DNA of 39,129 bases from an uncultured Wenzhouxiangella sp. Its GTDB lineage: Bacteria > Pseudomonadota > Gammaproteobacteria > Xanthomonadales > Wenzhouxiangellaceae. The notes below the pieces were generated by a model. The model did no database searches. It had not been told where the DNA came from and saw nothing but the letters and a program-made list of their open reading frames with translations. Both the position numbers and the translations under genes were made by a program. The stretch spans positions 1 through 39,129 of the forward strand of contig CALEIM010000077.1 in the NCBI GenBank assembly GCA_937876395.1, in the 5' to 3' direction. How positions within the stretch are numbered: the stretch's first letter is position 1; each line of letters opens with the position of its first letter. Of the stretch, positions 32,198-39,129 are shown one piece after another.

Positions 32198-33907
32198 ATG
32201 ATTCGCAAAATTGTCGTTTTCGGCCTGTGCGCCGTCTTTCTGGCCGGCTGCGGCCGCGACGAGGCCGATTCCTCATCTGCCACCGTTGCCGTAGCTCCGT
32301 CAGGAGATGCGGCCACCACGCCGTTTGCCCGGATCAGCGCCGACACACCCTGGCTGTTTGCCAATCTGGAGCCGATGCCCGACGCGCTCAGCGAAGTACT
32401 CTGGGAACCGCTGCAGGCAATGGCCGAATACAATCGCGAGACCTATACCAGCCTGGCCGAAGAGCTCGACGACGCGCCGGTGCTGGCCGCCGTGCTACGC
32501 GAAATTGCCGCCATCGACAGCCTGGAAGCGTTGGCCGAGCGTGGTCTGGACCCCAACGGTTACTGGGCCTTCCACGGCGTGTCGCTGTACCCGTTTGCCA
32601 ACTGGGAGATCAGCGATACCGTCGCCTTCCGGGCCATGCTGGAGCGGATTATTGCCGACGCCGGCGATCGCGCGATCTGGCGCCAGGTGGACGGCACCGA
32701 GCTGCTCTGGATGCCCATAGAGAACCTGGGTCTGGCCATCGGCTGGGATGAGCACTTCGCAACCGTCGCGCTGATTCCCGACCACCCTGTCCTGCTGCGC
32801 CGGGTTGCCAACCTTGACGGCCCCGACGAAGCCTACGATCCGGCCGAGCTGGCCCGTTTTGCCAACGAGCGCGGCTACACGCCCTGGGGCGCCGGATATA
32901 TCGATTCGGAGCACGTGGTTAATGAGCTGCTCGACGGCGACGATGAAATACTCAGCGTAGTGCGGATGGAAAGCCGGCTGTCCGAGATTGCCGGCGACCC
33001 GGCCTGCCGCAGCGAACTGGATACCCTGGTTGAACTCTTCCCGCGCACCAGCCTGGGCTATACCACGCTCAATGAGCGCCTCATGGCGTTCGACATGACC
33101 GTCGAGACCGATCCTGACTTTGCCGCGCGCCTGCAACGCGTGGCCGACACCCCGGTCAGCCTGACCGGCCAGCGTGCTGAGCTATTCAGTTTCGGCACGG
33201 CGATCAATATCGTTGCAGCGCGTGATTTTGCTCGCCAACTGGTCGCCGGCTGGGTCGAGAATCCACCGCAGTGTCAGCTCTTCAGCCAGGTGCGCGAGCA
33301 GGCCGAAAACTGGCAAAGGGGGCTCAACCAGCCAATTCCGCCGATCGTGACCAATTTTTACGGCCTGCGCGCAAAAATCGACCAGATCATGTTCGACGAG
33401 AACAGCTCGGTCGAGGCGGCAACCGGCACACTCGCTTTCATGATGCGCAATCCGCAGATGATGCTCGGCATGGCCCAGATGTTCTCACCGGAGCTCGCCG
33501 CACTACAGCTCGAAGTCGGCAGTGAGCCGCAGCCGATTCCCGAGGGCGTCATTCCCTATTTGCCGGAAGGAATCCAGGCGTTTCTGGCCGTGGCCAACGG
33601 TGGACTGGGAATCGCTGTAGGCGAAGCCCAGCGCAGTCGTCTGCTTGAAGATCTTGCGCCCGGTAATGGCGATGACGCCGTGTTCAGCTACGGCTTCCAC
33701 CTGGCCAACTATGCCCAGGCACTCGAAGGCCTGCTTTCGGAGATGCGCTCGGAACTGGAAGAGATGGGCCAGGACGGCGCCATCCAGAACGCTGATCCGA
33801 CGGCATCCCTGTCGGCCCTGGCCGAGATTTACGACTACACCACCGCCAGCGTGCACCTGAGCCCGCGCGGCATCGAATTCCGCAGCGAACTACTGCTCAA
33901 GGAGTAG
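32198..33907 (+). CDS. Large lipoprotein, function unknown
   Basis: I do not recognise the family. The 569-residue protein starts MIRKIVVFGLCAVFLAGC with a lipobox LAGC (Cys18); the next residue is Gly, so there is no Asp retention signal at +2 and outer-membrane sorting is likely. The mature part is acidic and mostly soluble, with no second membrane segment, and reads like two or more alpha/beta domains (TPWLFANLEPMPDALSEVLW, then later YLPEGIQAFLAVANGGLGIA). Ends are clear: ATG with GGAGGG, stop TAG. The upstream ATG at 32135 lies inside the promoter and is rejected. It follows pntB by 127 bp and has its own promoter. A hairpin lies just after the stop. Confidence 0.8.
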   Translation: MIRKIVVFGLCAVFLAGCGRDEADSSSATVAVAPSGDAATTPFARISADTPWLFANLEPMPDALSEVLWEPLQAMAEYNRETYTSLAEELDDAPVLAAVLREIAAIDSLEALAERGLDPNGYWAFHGVSLYPFANWEISDTVAFRAMLERIIADAGDRAIWRQVDGTELLWMPIENLGLAIGWDEHFATVALIPDHPVLLRRVANLDGPDEAYDPAELARFANERGYTPWGAGYIDSEHVVNELLDGDDEILSVVRMESRLSEIAGDPACRSELDTLVELFPRTSLGYTTLNERLMAFDMTVETDPDFAARLQRVADTPVSLTGQRAELFSFGTAINIVAARDFARQLVAGWVENPPQCQLFSQVREQAENWQRGLNQPIPPIVTNFYGLRAKIDQIMFDENSSVEAATGTLAFMMRNPQMMLGMAQMFSPELAALQLEVGSEPQPIPEGVIPYLPEGIQAFLAVANGGLGIAVGEAQRSRLLEDLAPGNGDDAVFSYGFHLANYAQALEGLLSEMRSELEEMGQDGAIQNADPTASLSALAEIYDYTTASVHLSPRGIEFRSELLLKE

Positions 33908-33918
33908 ATTTGGTCGAG

Positions 33919-33947
33919 TTCCCGCAGGCCGTCAAGGCTTGCGGGAA
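33919..33947. terminator. Hairpin between lipoprotein gene and hda (terminator without T-run)
   Basis: TTCCCGCAGGCC and GGCTTGCGGGAA form a 12-bp stem with one G-T wobble and loop GTCAA. It lies between two convergent genes. Neither side has a run of Ts, so it may be a weak or factor-dependent terminator or an mRNA end stabiliser. Confidence 0.5.
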
Positions 33948-33969
33948 TTGCGGTCAAACGGGACCGCGC

Positions 33970-34647
33970 TCAATCGTCGCCGTCGAGCGCTGCTTTGACA
34001 AGCTGAACCGACAGCGTCCGCCGCTCCGTCAGCGCGCGCCCCGCTGCCCGCTCAACCAGTTCGGCGATGTGCCCGGCATTGCGCGGCGCGCGACTGAGCA
34101 GGTATTCCACCAAGCCGCGACCCAGGGCCACTTCATGCTCGGCGGCAAGCTGCCTGATCAGCCTGGCAAGATCCGGTTCGTCGAGCGGCTTGAGGCTCAG
34201 GCGCGTGGCCTGGGCCAGGCGGGAACGTAGATCAGGCAGGATGAAGCGCTCGCGGCTGGAGCCGCTCATGACCAGTGTCGTGCGCTCGGCCAGCCAGCGA
34301 TTGAGCGCGTTGAACAAATCGCGCTCAGCGCTCGGATCACCGGCCAGCGAATCGACATCGTCAAGTACGATCAAGTCAGCCATTGCCTGGTCGAGCAGGG
34401 GCCGCTGATTGGCTTCGCGCAAGGCCATGAACAGCGCACGATGTCCACGCCGACAGCGCTCCGCAAACAGCGCGGCCAGCAGATGGGAGCGCCCTGCACC
34501 GCCGGGGCCACCAACAAAGGTCCAGCTTCCTGGTTCCAGCCCGTCGGCCAGGGTGGCCACGACCGCACGATTGTCACCAACGATAAAATTGTCAAAGCGC
34601 GGTCGGCGCGGCGGCTTCAGGGCCAGTGGTAGCTGGTCGCGACTCAT
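33970..34647 (-). CDS. hda: DnaA regulatory inactivator Hda
   Basis: Hda is a DnaA-like AAA+ protein that, bound to the DNA-loaded beta clamp, drives hydrolysis of DnaA-ATP and prevents reinitiation. The 225-residue protein has the clamp-binding motif QLPLAL at 5-10, the Walker A-like GGPGGAGRSHLL (arginine in place of lysine, as in E. coli Hda), Walker B LIVLDDVDSLAG, and the sensor region PDLRSRLAQATRLSL with the arginine finger. The ATG at 34647 is preferred because the clamp motif then sits at the N terminus; the frame extends to 34683. It follows the CDP-alcohol transferase gene by 10 bp. Confidence 0.93.
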   Translation of the reverse strand: MSRDQLPLALKPPRRPRFDNFIVGDNRAVVATLADGLEPGSWTFVGGPGGAGRSHLLAALFAERCRRGHRALFMALREANQRPLLDQAMADLIVLDDVDSLAGDPSAERDLFNALNRWLAERTTLVMSGSSRERFILPDLRSRLAQATRLSLKPLDEPDLARLIRQLAAEHEVALGRGLVEYLLSRAPRNAGHIAELVERAAGRALTERRTLSVQLVKAALDGDD

Positions 34648-34657
34648 CGCCGGATGC

Positions 34658-35239
34658 TCAGGACGGAGGCTGATGCCGAGCACGGCGGCGAGTCTGGCTG
34701 ACCTTGACCGCCCGGCCGATCCAGATCCACAGATACTGGGCCAGTGTCACCAGCACCAGCACGCCGACCAGCCAGACCAGCCCAATCTGGGCTTCACGCG
34801 GCAGCGGAAAGCCGGCCAGGCGAACCAGCACGAACCACATCAGAAACACCTGACAGAAGGTGTTGAAGCGTGATAGCTGAGTAGGCTCGGCATTGAAGGC
34901 TTCAAAGCGGTAGTAATAAATAAAACCGCCGATGACAATCACTAAATCACGGAAAATCACCAGCCCGATCAGCAGCCAGGGCAGCTCGCCGAGCCAGCCC
35001 AAAGTCAGGTAGCTGGCCATCATCAGCAGCTTGTCGGCGAGCGGATCGAAGACGCTGCCCCAGCGGCTCTGCCATGAATAGCGACGCGCCAGCCAGCCGT
35101 CGAGCAGATCCGACAGGCCGGCGAAAATTGCCAGGAACAGTGCCCACTGGAACTCGCCGATCAGCAGCAGCCAGACTAACGGCACCACAACCACCATCCG
35201 GGCGATGGTGAGCAGATTGGGAATGTCGCGGGCCTTCAA
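34658..35239 (-). CDS. CDP-alcohol phosphatidyltransferase family protein
   Basis: The 193-residue membrane enzyme has the complete CDP-alcohol motif D-x2-D-G-x2-A-R-x8-G-x3-D-x3-D at 44-69 (Asp44, Asp47, Asp65, Asp69), which binds the metal and CDP-lipid. About five or six helices follow the family pattern. It is related to PgsA (phosphatidylglycerophosphate synthase), but its gene context (DUF2066 and hda) matches a second, uncharacterised paralogue known beside hda in gammaproteobacteria, so I give no symbol. The start is a TTG at 35239 that overlaps the DUF2066 stop by four bases (TTGA), with AGG upstream. Confidence 0.87.
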   Translation of the reverse strand: MKARDIPNLLTIARMVVVVPLVWLLLIGEFQWALFLAIFAGLSDLLDGWLARRYSWQSRWGSVFDPLADKLLMMASYLTLGWLGELPWLLIGLVIFRDLVIVIGGFIYYYRFEAFNAEPTQLSRFNTFCQVFLMWFVLVRLAGFPLPREAQIGLVWLVGVLVLVTLAQYLWIWIGRAVKVSQTRRRARHQPPS

Positions 35240-36279
35240 TAGCTCAACCTGAAATGAAGTTGTCCATCCGGCGTGCGTCGCTCCAGCCTGAGCAGGCCAC
35301 CGAGCTGCAGATAGGTTTCAATACGGTCTCCGGCGCTGATCAGTTCAAAATCAACGTGCCGGCCCTCGGCGCCGAGCACCTGCAGTGACTCGATCATGCT
35401 CAGCCCTTCGAGATGACGAAGCACCTCGGCGTACTGGACCTCATCGACAATGCCGTCGACGCGAATCCTGAGCTGCCGGGACTCGCCGGCGCCCGCGCTG
35501 ACAGCCCAGCGCGCGGCAAGCTGAGAGGCGAGCTGCTTCAGGCCCGCCTCAATCAACTCGCGGGGATGATCACCGCTGTGATTGCGCCCGCCGTCCTGGC
35601 CTTCAACCCGCCAGCGCCAGCGCGCGTTCCACCCCGGCTCACTGCCCGCCGGACGCTGCGCGCGCAGATCAAGCATGGCAATCACGCCGGCGCCGTAGCG
35701 CTGCGCCGCTTCCTCGGCTGCGCCAAGAAACCCGCCGCGCACATCCTCAAGTGTGACCTCACTCATGTCGAGCGCATCACCGAGCGGGCGCAAGATGTCA
35801 AGACCGATGGTTCGCGCCGTTTCGATGACGGCAAACTCAAGCTGCGCTGCATCGAGCAGACGGCTGCCCTCCTCGTCTTCAATGGCCATCCACAGCAACA
35901 CCGCCGGCCGTTCCCGGCCCCAGCGCGGCAAGCCGCGCGCATGCAACAGGGCGTTGACCGCCGGGGCATCAAACTCGACCTGCAGGCGCAGGACCTGATC
36001 ACGCTGACCATCCTCATCCATGACCTGGCGATTGATCAACTGCTGCGACAGAATCAGACGATCCAGATCCGCCGCCCCCAGGCCCGTTTCGGCCACCAGT
36101 GAGGTATCAAAACGACCGGTCAGCCGGGCCAGCACCTCGTCGAGCGCCTGAAGCTGCTCGGCCGCGCTCACTCGGCTGCGATCCTCAAGTGTTGTCTCAC
36201 CCACGTACAGCGACGCGGCCACGGCCGATGGAGCCGTAGAGCACAACAAAAACAGCATGAGCAGGGTTCTGGTCATCAT
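35236..36279 (-). CDS. DUF2066 family secreted protein
   Basis: Members of this family lie next to purM and hda in Pseudomonas and relatives; no function is established. The 347-residue protein has a signal peptide (MTRTLLMLFLLCSTAPSAVA before ASLYVG) and a conserved early segment, QALDEVLARLTGRFD, typical of DUF2066. A two-domain soluble region follows, probably periplasmic. ATGs at 36279 and 36276 are both possible; a GTG at 36306 would place charged residues before the signal peptide. It overlaps the CDP-alcohol transferase gene by four bases and is divergent from purM, with about 145 bp between. Confidence 0.85.
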   Translation of the reverse strand: MMTRTLLMLFLLCSTAPSAVAASLYVGETTLEDRSRVSAAEQLQALDEVLARLTGRFDTSLVAETGLGAADLDRLILSQQLINRQVMDEDGQRDQVLRLQVEFDAPAVNALLHARGLPRWGRERPAVLLWMAIEDEEGSRLLDAAQLEFAVIETARTIGLDILRPLGDALDMSEVTLEDVRGGFLGAAEEAAQRYGAGVIAMLDLRAQRPAGSEPGWNARWRWRVEGQDGGRNHSGDHPRELIEAGLKQLASQLAARWAVSAGAGESRQLRIRVDGIVDEVQYAEVLRHLEGLSMIESLQVLGAEGRHVDFELISAGDRIETYLQLGGLLRLERRTPDGQLHFRLSY

Positions 36280-36425
36280 CGAAGCAAAGATAGCACAGCC
36301 GGGCACAGGCTCAGTGGCCGCGTGAGGCGCCCAGCGCTGGGCCGCAAGCGATCAGCCAACGCGTTCGATGGCGGTATCCGTCATAATAGGCAGTTCCATT
36401 TCAACCGGCCCGGCTTTCCCTGGAA

Positions 36426-37457
36426 ATGAGCGAGAAGAACCCTCCCTCCCTGAGCTACCGTGACTCAGGCGTTGATATCGATGCCGGCAACGCGCTGGTT
36501 GAACGCATCAAGCCTCTGGTTGCCGCCGCTTCCCGCCCTGAAGTGCTCGGCGGCCTGGGCGGATTCGGCGGCCTGTTTCATCTCGGCGATCGCTACCGGG
36601 ACCCGGTGCTGGTATCCGGGACGGACGGTGTTGGCACCAAGCTGCTGCTGGCCCGCGAGCTGGGGCGCCACGACAGTATCGGTATCGATCTGGTGGCCAT
36701 GTGCGTCAACGATATTCTGGTTTGCGGCGCCGAACCGCTGTTTTTTCTTGACTACTTCGCCTGTGGCCGGCTGGACGTCGATACCGCAGCAGCGGTGGTC
36801 GCCGGCATTGCCGCAGGCTGCCAGCAGGCCGGCTGCGCCCTGATCGGCGGCGAAACCGCCGAGATGCCGGGAATGTACGGCGACGGTGAATACGACCTGG
36901 CCGGATTCGCCGTCGGCGCAGTCGAGCGCGAGAGCCTGATCGACGGCAGCGGCATTGATACCGACTGTGTCGTGCTCGGCCTGGCTTCCAGCGGACCGCA
37001 CAGCAACGGTTACTCGCTGATTCGCAAGGTTCTCGAAATCTCCGGCGCACCGCTGTCGGCCCGCCTGGGGGAGCAAACCCTGGGCGATGCGCTGCTGGCG
37101 CCAACCCGTATCTATGTGCCGCAGATCCAGCGCCTGCCTGGCCAGCACCGGATTGCCGGCATGGCGCATATCACCGGCGGCGGTCTGACTGAAAACATCG
37201 TCCGCGTGCTGCCCGACAAGTTCGGCCTGGAAATCGATCTTTCCGGCTGGTCAGCGCCGCCGGTCTTTGACTGGCTCCAGCAGGCCGGCGGCATCAGCGA
37301 TGTGGAAATGCGGCGCACCTTCAACCTGGGCATCGGTTTTGCCCTGATCGTGCCGGAAAGCGAGGCCGCCGCCGTGGCCGAAACGCTGGCGGAACCGGCC
37401 CCGGTGATCGGCCGCGTCGTCCACCGCGGCACTGGCGAACGACTGCACTACCTCTAG
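36426..37457 (+). CDS. purM: Phosphoribosylformylglycinamidine cyclo-ligase PurM
   Basis: PurM makes aminoimidazole ribonucleotide from formylglycinamidine ribonucleotide with ATP, the fifth step of purine synthesis. The 343-residue protein has the family motifs: SYRDSGVDIDAGNALVERIK at the start, VSGTDGVGTKLLLA, MCVNDILVCGAEPLFFLDY, GGETAEMPGMY, and GPHSNGYSLIRKV. Length matches E. coli (345). The stop overlaps the purN start by one base (TAGTG), so the two are coupled. Confidence 0.96.
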   Translation: MSEKNPPSLSYRDSGVDIDAGNALVERIKPLVAAASRPEVLGGLGGFGGLFHLGDRYRDPVLVSGTDGVGTKLLLARELGRHDSIGIDLVAMCVNDILVCGAEPLFFLDYFACGRLDVDTAAAVVAGIAAGCQQAGCALIGGETAEMPGMYGDGEYDLAGFAVGAVERESLIDGSGIDTDCVVLGLASSGPHSNGYSLIRKVLEISGAPLSARLGEQTLGDALLAPTRIYVPQIQRLPGQHRIAGMAHITGGGLTENIVRVLPDKFGLEIDLSGWSAPPVFDWLQQAGGISDVEMRRTFNLGIGFALIVPESEAAAVAETLAEPAPVIGRVVHRGTGERLHYL

Positions 37458-38152
37458 TGGCCCGAGAAGGCGCCAGACTGGTCGTCCTGATTTCCGGCCG
37501 GGGCAGCAATCTTCGGGCCATCCACGGTGCAATCGAAGACGCGCGCCTTGATGCGCGTATTGCGGCCGTGATCAGCGACCGACCGACGGCCGCCGGCCTG
37601 GACTTCGCCGCCGCAGCAGGCCTCGACACGGTGACGCTGGACCGCCGCCGGTTTCCTGATCGGGCCGGCTTTGAGTCGACCCTGGACTCGGCCCTCTCCG
37701 GCTTTCGACCAGACTGGATCGTGCTGGCCGGCTTCATGCGCGTGCTCGGCAACGATCTGGTCGCCCGCCATCTTGGACGCATGATCAATATTCACCCTTC
37801 CCTGCTGCCCAGACACCGCGGCCTGGGCACCCATCGACGGGCACTGGAATCGGGCGATACGGAACACGGCAGCAGCGTCCATTTCGTGACTCCGCAGCTC
37901 GACGCCGGGCCGGTGATCAGCCGGGCGCGCATCAACATCTCGCCCGGTGATTCAGCCGATACGCTGGCAGAACGTCTGTTACCGCTGGAACATCGCCTGT
38001 ATCCGGCTACACTGGCACTTTTGTGCAAGCACCGGGTCGAACTGAACCATGATTTCGTTTACATTGACGAACAGCCGCTCGCGGAGCCACTGGAACTTGA
38101 CCGTAATCTGGGTCCTGATGGCCGCCTGCTCGGGTCTGGCCCTGGCCGCTGA
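37457..38152 (+). CDS. purN: Phosphoribosylglycinamide formyltransferase PurN
   Basis: PurN transfers a formyl group from 10-formyltetrahydrofolate to glycinamide ribonucleotide. The sequence shows SGRGSNL (14-19) for the phosphate, and the catalytic trio Asn111, His113 in INIHPSLLP and Asp149 in PQLDAGPVI. The start is a GTG overlapping the purM stop. At 231 residues it is about 20 longer than E. coli PurN (212); the extra C-terminal part overlaps the first 104 bp of the next gene and is rich in Leu, Gly and Asp. The catalytic core is complete. Confidence 0.94.
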   Translation: MAREGARLVVLISGRGSNLRAIHGAIEDARLDARIAAVISDRPTAAGLDFAAAAGLDTVTLDRRRFPDRAGFESTLDSALSGFRPDWIVLAGFMRVLGNDLVARHLGRMINIHPSLLPRHRGLGTHRRALESGDTEHGSSVHFVTPQLDAGPVISRARINISPGDSADTLAERLLPLEHRLYPATLALLCKHRVELNHDFVYIDEQPLAEPLELDRNLGPDGRLLGSGPGR

Positions 38153-38828
38153 ACCAGTGCCCATCCCGGCCCACGAGGCGCGCTATGAGGTGCTGCGTCA
38201 CGGCAACAAGATCGGTGAGCTGGAAGTCAGCCTGGAGCAACTCGAAAACGGCGTCTGGTACTACCGCTCGGACACTCAGGCAACCGCCTGGTGGGTGCGG
38301 GCGCTGAACGTCTCGGCGGAAGAATCAGCGCATTTCGTGTGGCGCGGCAAGCAAATCATGATGCTCACCTACCACCACGCCCAGCACGCGCCGGCCAATA
38401 ACCGCTATTTCCAGCACCGCACCGACTGGCAAGCCGGAACCACCGAAATACGCACCGAGCGCGGTCAGCAAACCATCGAACTGGTTGCCAACCTGGTCGA
38501 CCCCTTGAGCCTGCGCCTGCAAATGGCGGTCAACCTGGCCGATGAGTCCCGGCAGCGCGAAACCCAGAGCTTTACCCTGCTCGACCGCGACGAAGTCAAG
38601 CCGCAGCAATACGCCTACGATGGAGCGGAAGAGCAGAACCTGCCGGCCGGCTGTTTTGAAACGATCCGCATGCGGCGCATTGAAGACCCCGAATCTCGCA
38701 AAACCAACCTGAGCTGGCATGCCGCCGATTTCGAGTGGATGCCGGTACGCATCCTGCGCCGCGAAGACGACAAGGACCGACTCGATATCCGCCTGATCAG
38801 CACGAACCTGTCGCTGGACGGCTGCTGA
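38049..38828 (+). CDS. DUF3108 family secreted protein
   Basis: DUF3108 genes commonly follow purN in gammaproteobacteria; the function is unknown. The 259-residue protein has a signal peptide (hydrophobic LTVIWVLMAACSGLALA, cleavage before AEP) with a long polar lead. The mature part reads as a beta-rich fold (HEARYEVLRHGNKIGELEVS and GVWYYRSDTQATAWW, with a later DPLSLRLQMA) characteristic of the family, with YDGAEEQNLPAGCFETIRM near the C terminus. The start overlaps purN by 104 bp. The next ATG (38118) would destroy the signal peptide, so the long overlap is probably real. A TTG at 38064 or 38097 remains possible. Confidence 0.83.
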   Translation: MISFTLTNSRSRSHWNLTVIWVLMAACSGLALAAEPVPIPAHEARYEVLRHGNKIGELEVSLEQLENGVWYYRSDTQATAWWVRALNVSAEESAHFVWRGKQIMMLTYHHAQHAPANNRYFQHRTDWQAGTTEIRTERGQQTIELVANLVDPLSLRLQMAVNLADESRQRETQSFTLLDRDEVKPQQYAYDGAEEQNLPAGCFETIRMRRIEDPESRKTNLSWHAADFEWMPVRILRREDDKDRLDIRLISTNLSLDGC

Positions 38829-38844
38829 AGCCTTGCGAGACTCG

Positions 38845-38850
38845 TATAAT
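38845..38850 (+). promoter_or_regulatory. Probable -10 of the M48 metalloprotease gene
   Basis: A perfect TATAAT lies 29 nt before the ATG at 38880, with a GGAGAG ribosome site between. No good -35 is seen 16-18 bp upstream. Confidence 0.5.
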
Positions 38851-38879
38851 CGACGACACGCCTATCGCGGAGAGCCACC

Positions 38880-39129
38880 ATGCGTCGATTTGCCAGCCTT
38901 ATTGCCCTTACCGTTTTCATCGCCGGCTGCTCGGTCAATCCGGTCACCGGTGAACGGAACTTCAGCCTCTACGACGAAAACTGGGAGATGCAGGTCGGTC
39001 AACAGCAGTACGCGCCGCTGCGCCAGGCCCAGGGCGGCGATTTTGTGCTTGAGCCGGCCGTTGTCAACTATGTCCAGCGCGTCGGCCAGTCGGTCGCTGA
39101 GCACGCCGACCGCGACCTGCCGTATGAAT
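38880..39129 (+). CDS. M48 family metalloprotease lipoprotein (cut by window edge)
   Basis: Only 83 codons are in the window. The product begins with a lipoprotein signal (MRRFASLIALTVFIAGC, lipobox IAGC, Cys17). It continues SVNPVTGERNFSLYDENWEM, then VGQQQYAPLRQAQGG and VNYVQRVGQSVAEHADR. This matches the N-terminal region of periplasmic or outer-membrane M48 proteases of the LoiP/BepA type, where (V/N)P(V/T)TG is a common opening. The HExxH zinc motif lies beyond the edge, so activity cannot be checked. GGAGAG is about 8 nt upstream of the ATG. Confidence 0.8.
   Translation, partial: MRRFASLIALTVFIAGCSVNPVTGERNFSLYDENWEMQVGQQQYAPLRQAQGGDFVLEPAVVNYVQRVGQSVAEHADRDLPYE

Noticed and set aside
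1..39129. CRISPR array, prophage, integron or insertion sequence
   Set aside because: No regularly spaced repeats, no integrase, transposase or phage genes, and gene content is core throughout.

Overview
The window is a dense, GC-rich bacterial chromosome segment of core and housekeeping genes. Gene families and gene order point to a gammaproteobacterium: the metY-rimP-nusA-infB-rbfA-truB operon, trmJ divergent from suhB, and a DUF2066/CDP-alcohol transferase/hda cluster divergent from purM-purN-DUF3108. A SUF rather than ISC Fe-S operon, several large secreted peptidases and lipoproteins, and an amgK-murU pair suggest something near the Xanthomonadales/Wenzhouxiangellaceae. That placement is an inference. 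I see no prophage, insertion sequence or CRISPR array.

Layout. 1-2.7 kb (minus): a truncated secreted protein, a membrane-anchored winged-helix regulator, ftsB and dapE. 2.8-5.7 kb: an mtfA-like peptidase (+), an alkyltransferase-like protein overlapping trmJ (minus), and suhB (+). 5.7-11.8 kb (minus): the transcription/translation operon, from initiator tRNA-fMet through a leader terminator, rimP, nusA, infB and rbfA to truB, with a very clear promoter. 11.9-13.2 kb (minus): a family 2 glycosyltransferase overlapping a DedA membrane protein. 13.3-17.5 kb (+): an S9 peptidase, an SDR oxidoreductase and an unknown membrane protein, closed by a strong bidirectional terminator. 17.6-23.2 kb (minus): a SUF operon (Rrf2 regulator, sufB, sufC, sufD, sufS, sufU). 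23.2-23.7 kb is the only long gap; it holds a ParE-type toxin remnant. 23.7-27.2 kb (+): a large glycosyltransferase-like gene coupled to amgK and murU. 27.2-29.0 kb (minus): alkaline phosphatase. 29.1-32.1 kb (+): three-gene transhydrogenase pntAA-pntAB-pntB. 32.1-33.9 kb (+): a large lipoprotein of unknown function behind a TTGACA promoter with a palindrome on its -10. 34.0-36.3 kb (minus): hda, a CDP-alcohol phosphatidyltransferase and a DUF2066 protein. 36.4-39.1 kb (+): purM, purN, a DUF3108 protein and the start of an M48 metalloprotease lipoprotein.

The most interesting items are: (i) the 609-residue glycosyltransferase-like gene translationally coupled to the MurNAc-recycling kinase; (ii) a SufU scaffold whose third conserved cysteine is asparagine; (iii) a U1-U72 initiator tRNA followed by a leader terminator; (iv) purN overlapping the signal peptide of the next gene; (v) the orphan lipoprotein with an operator-like palindrome. 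Most of the window is ordinary core genome. No clearly new multi-gene system is proven here; the amgK-linked gene is the best candidate.
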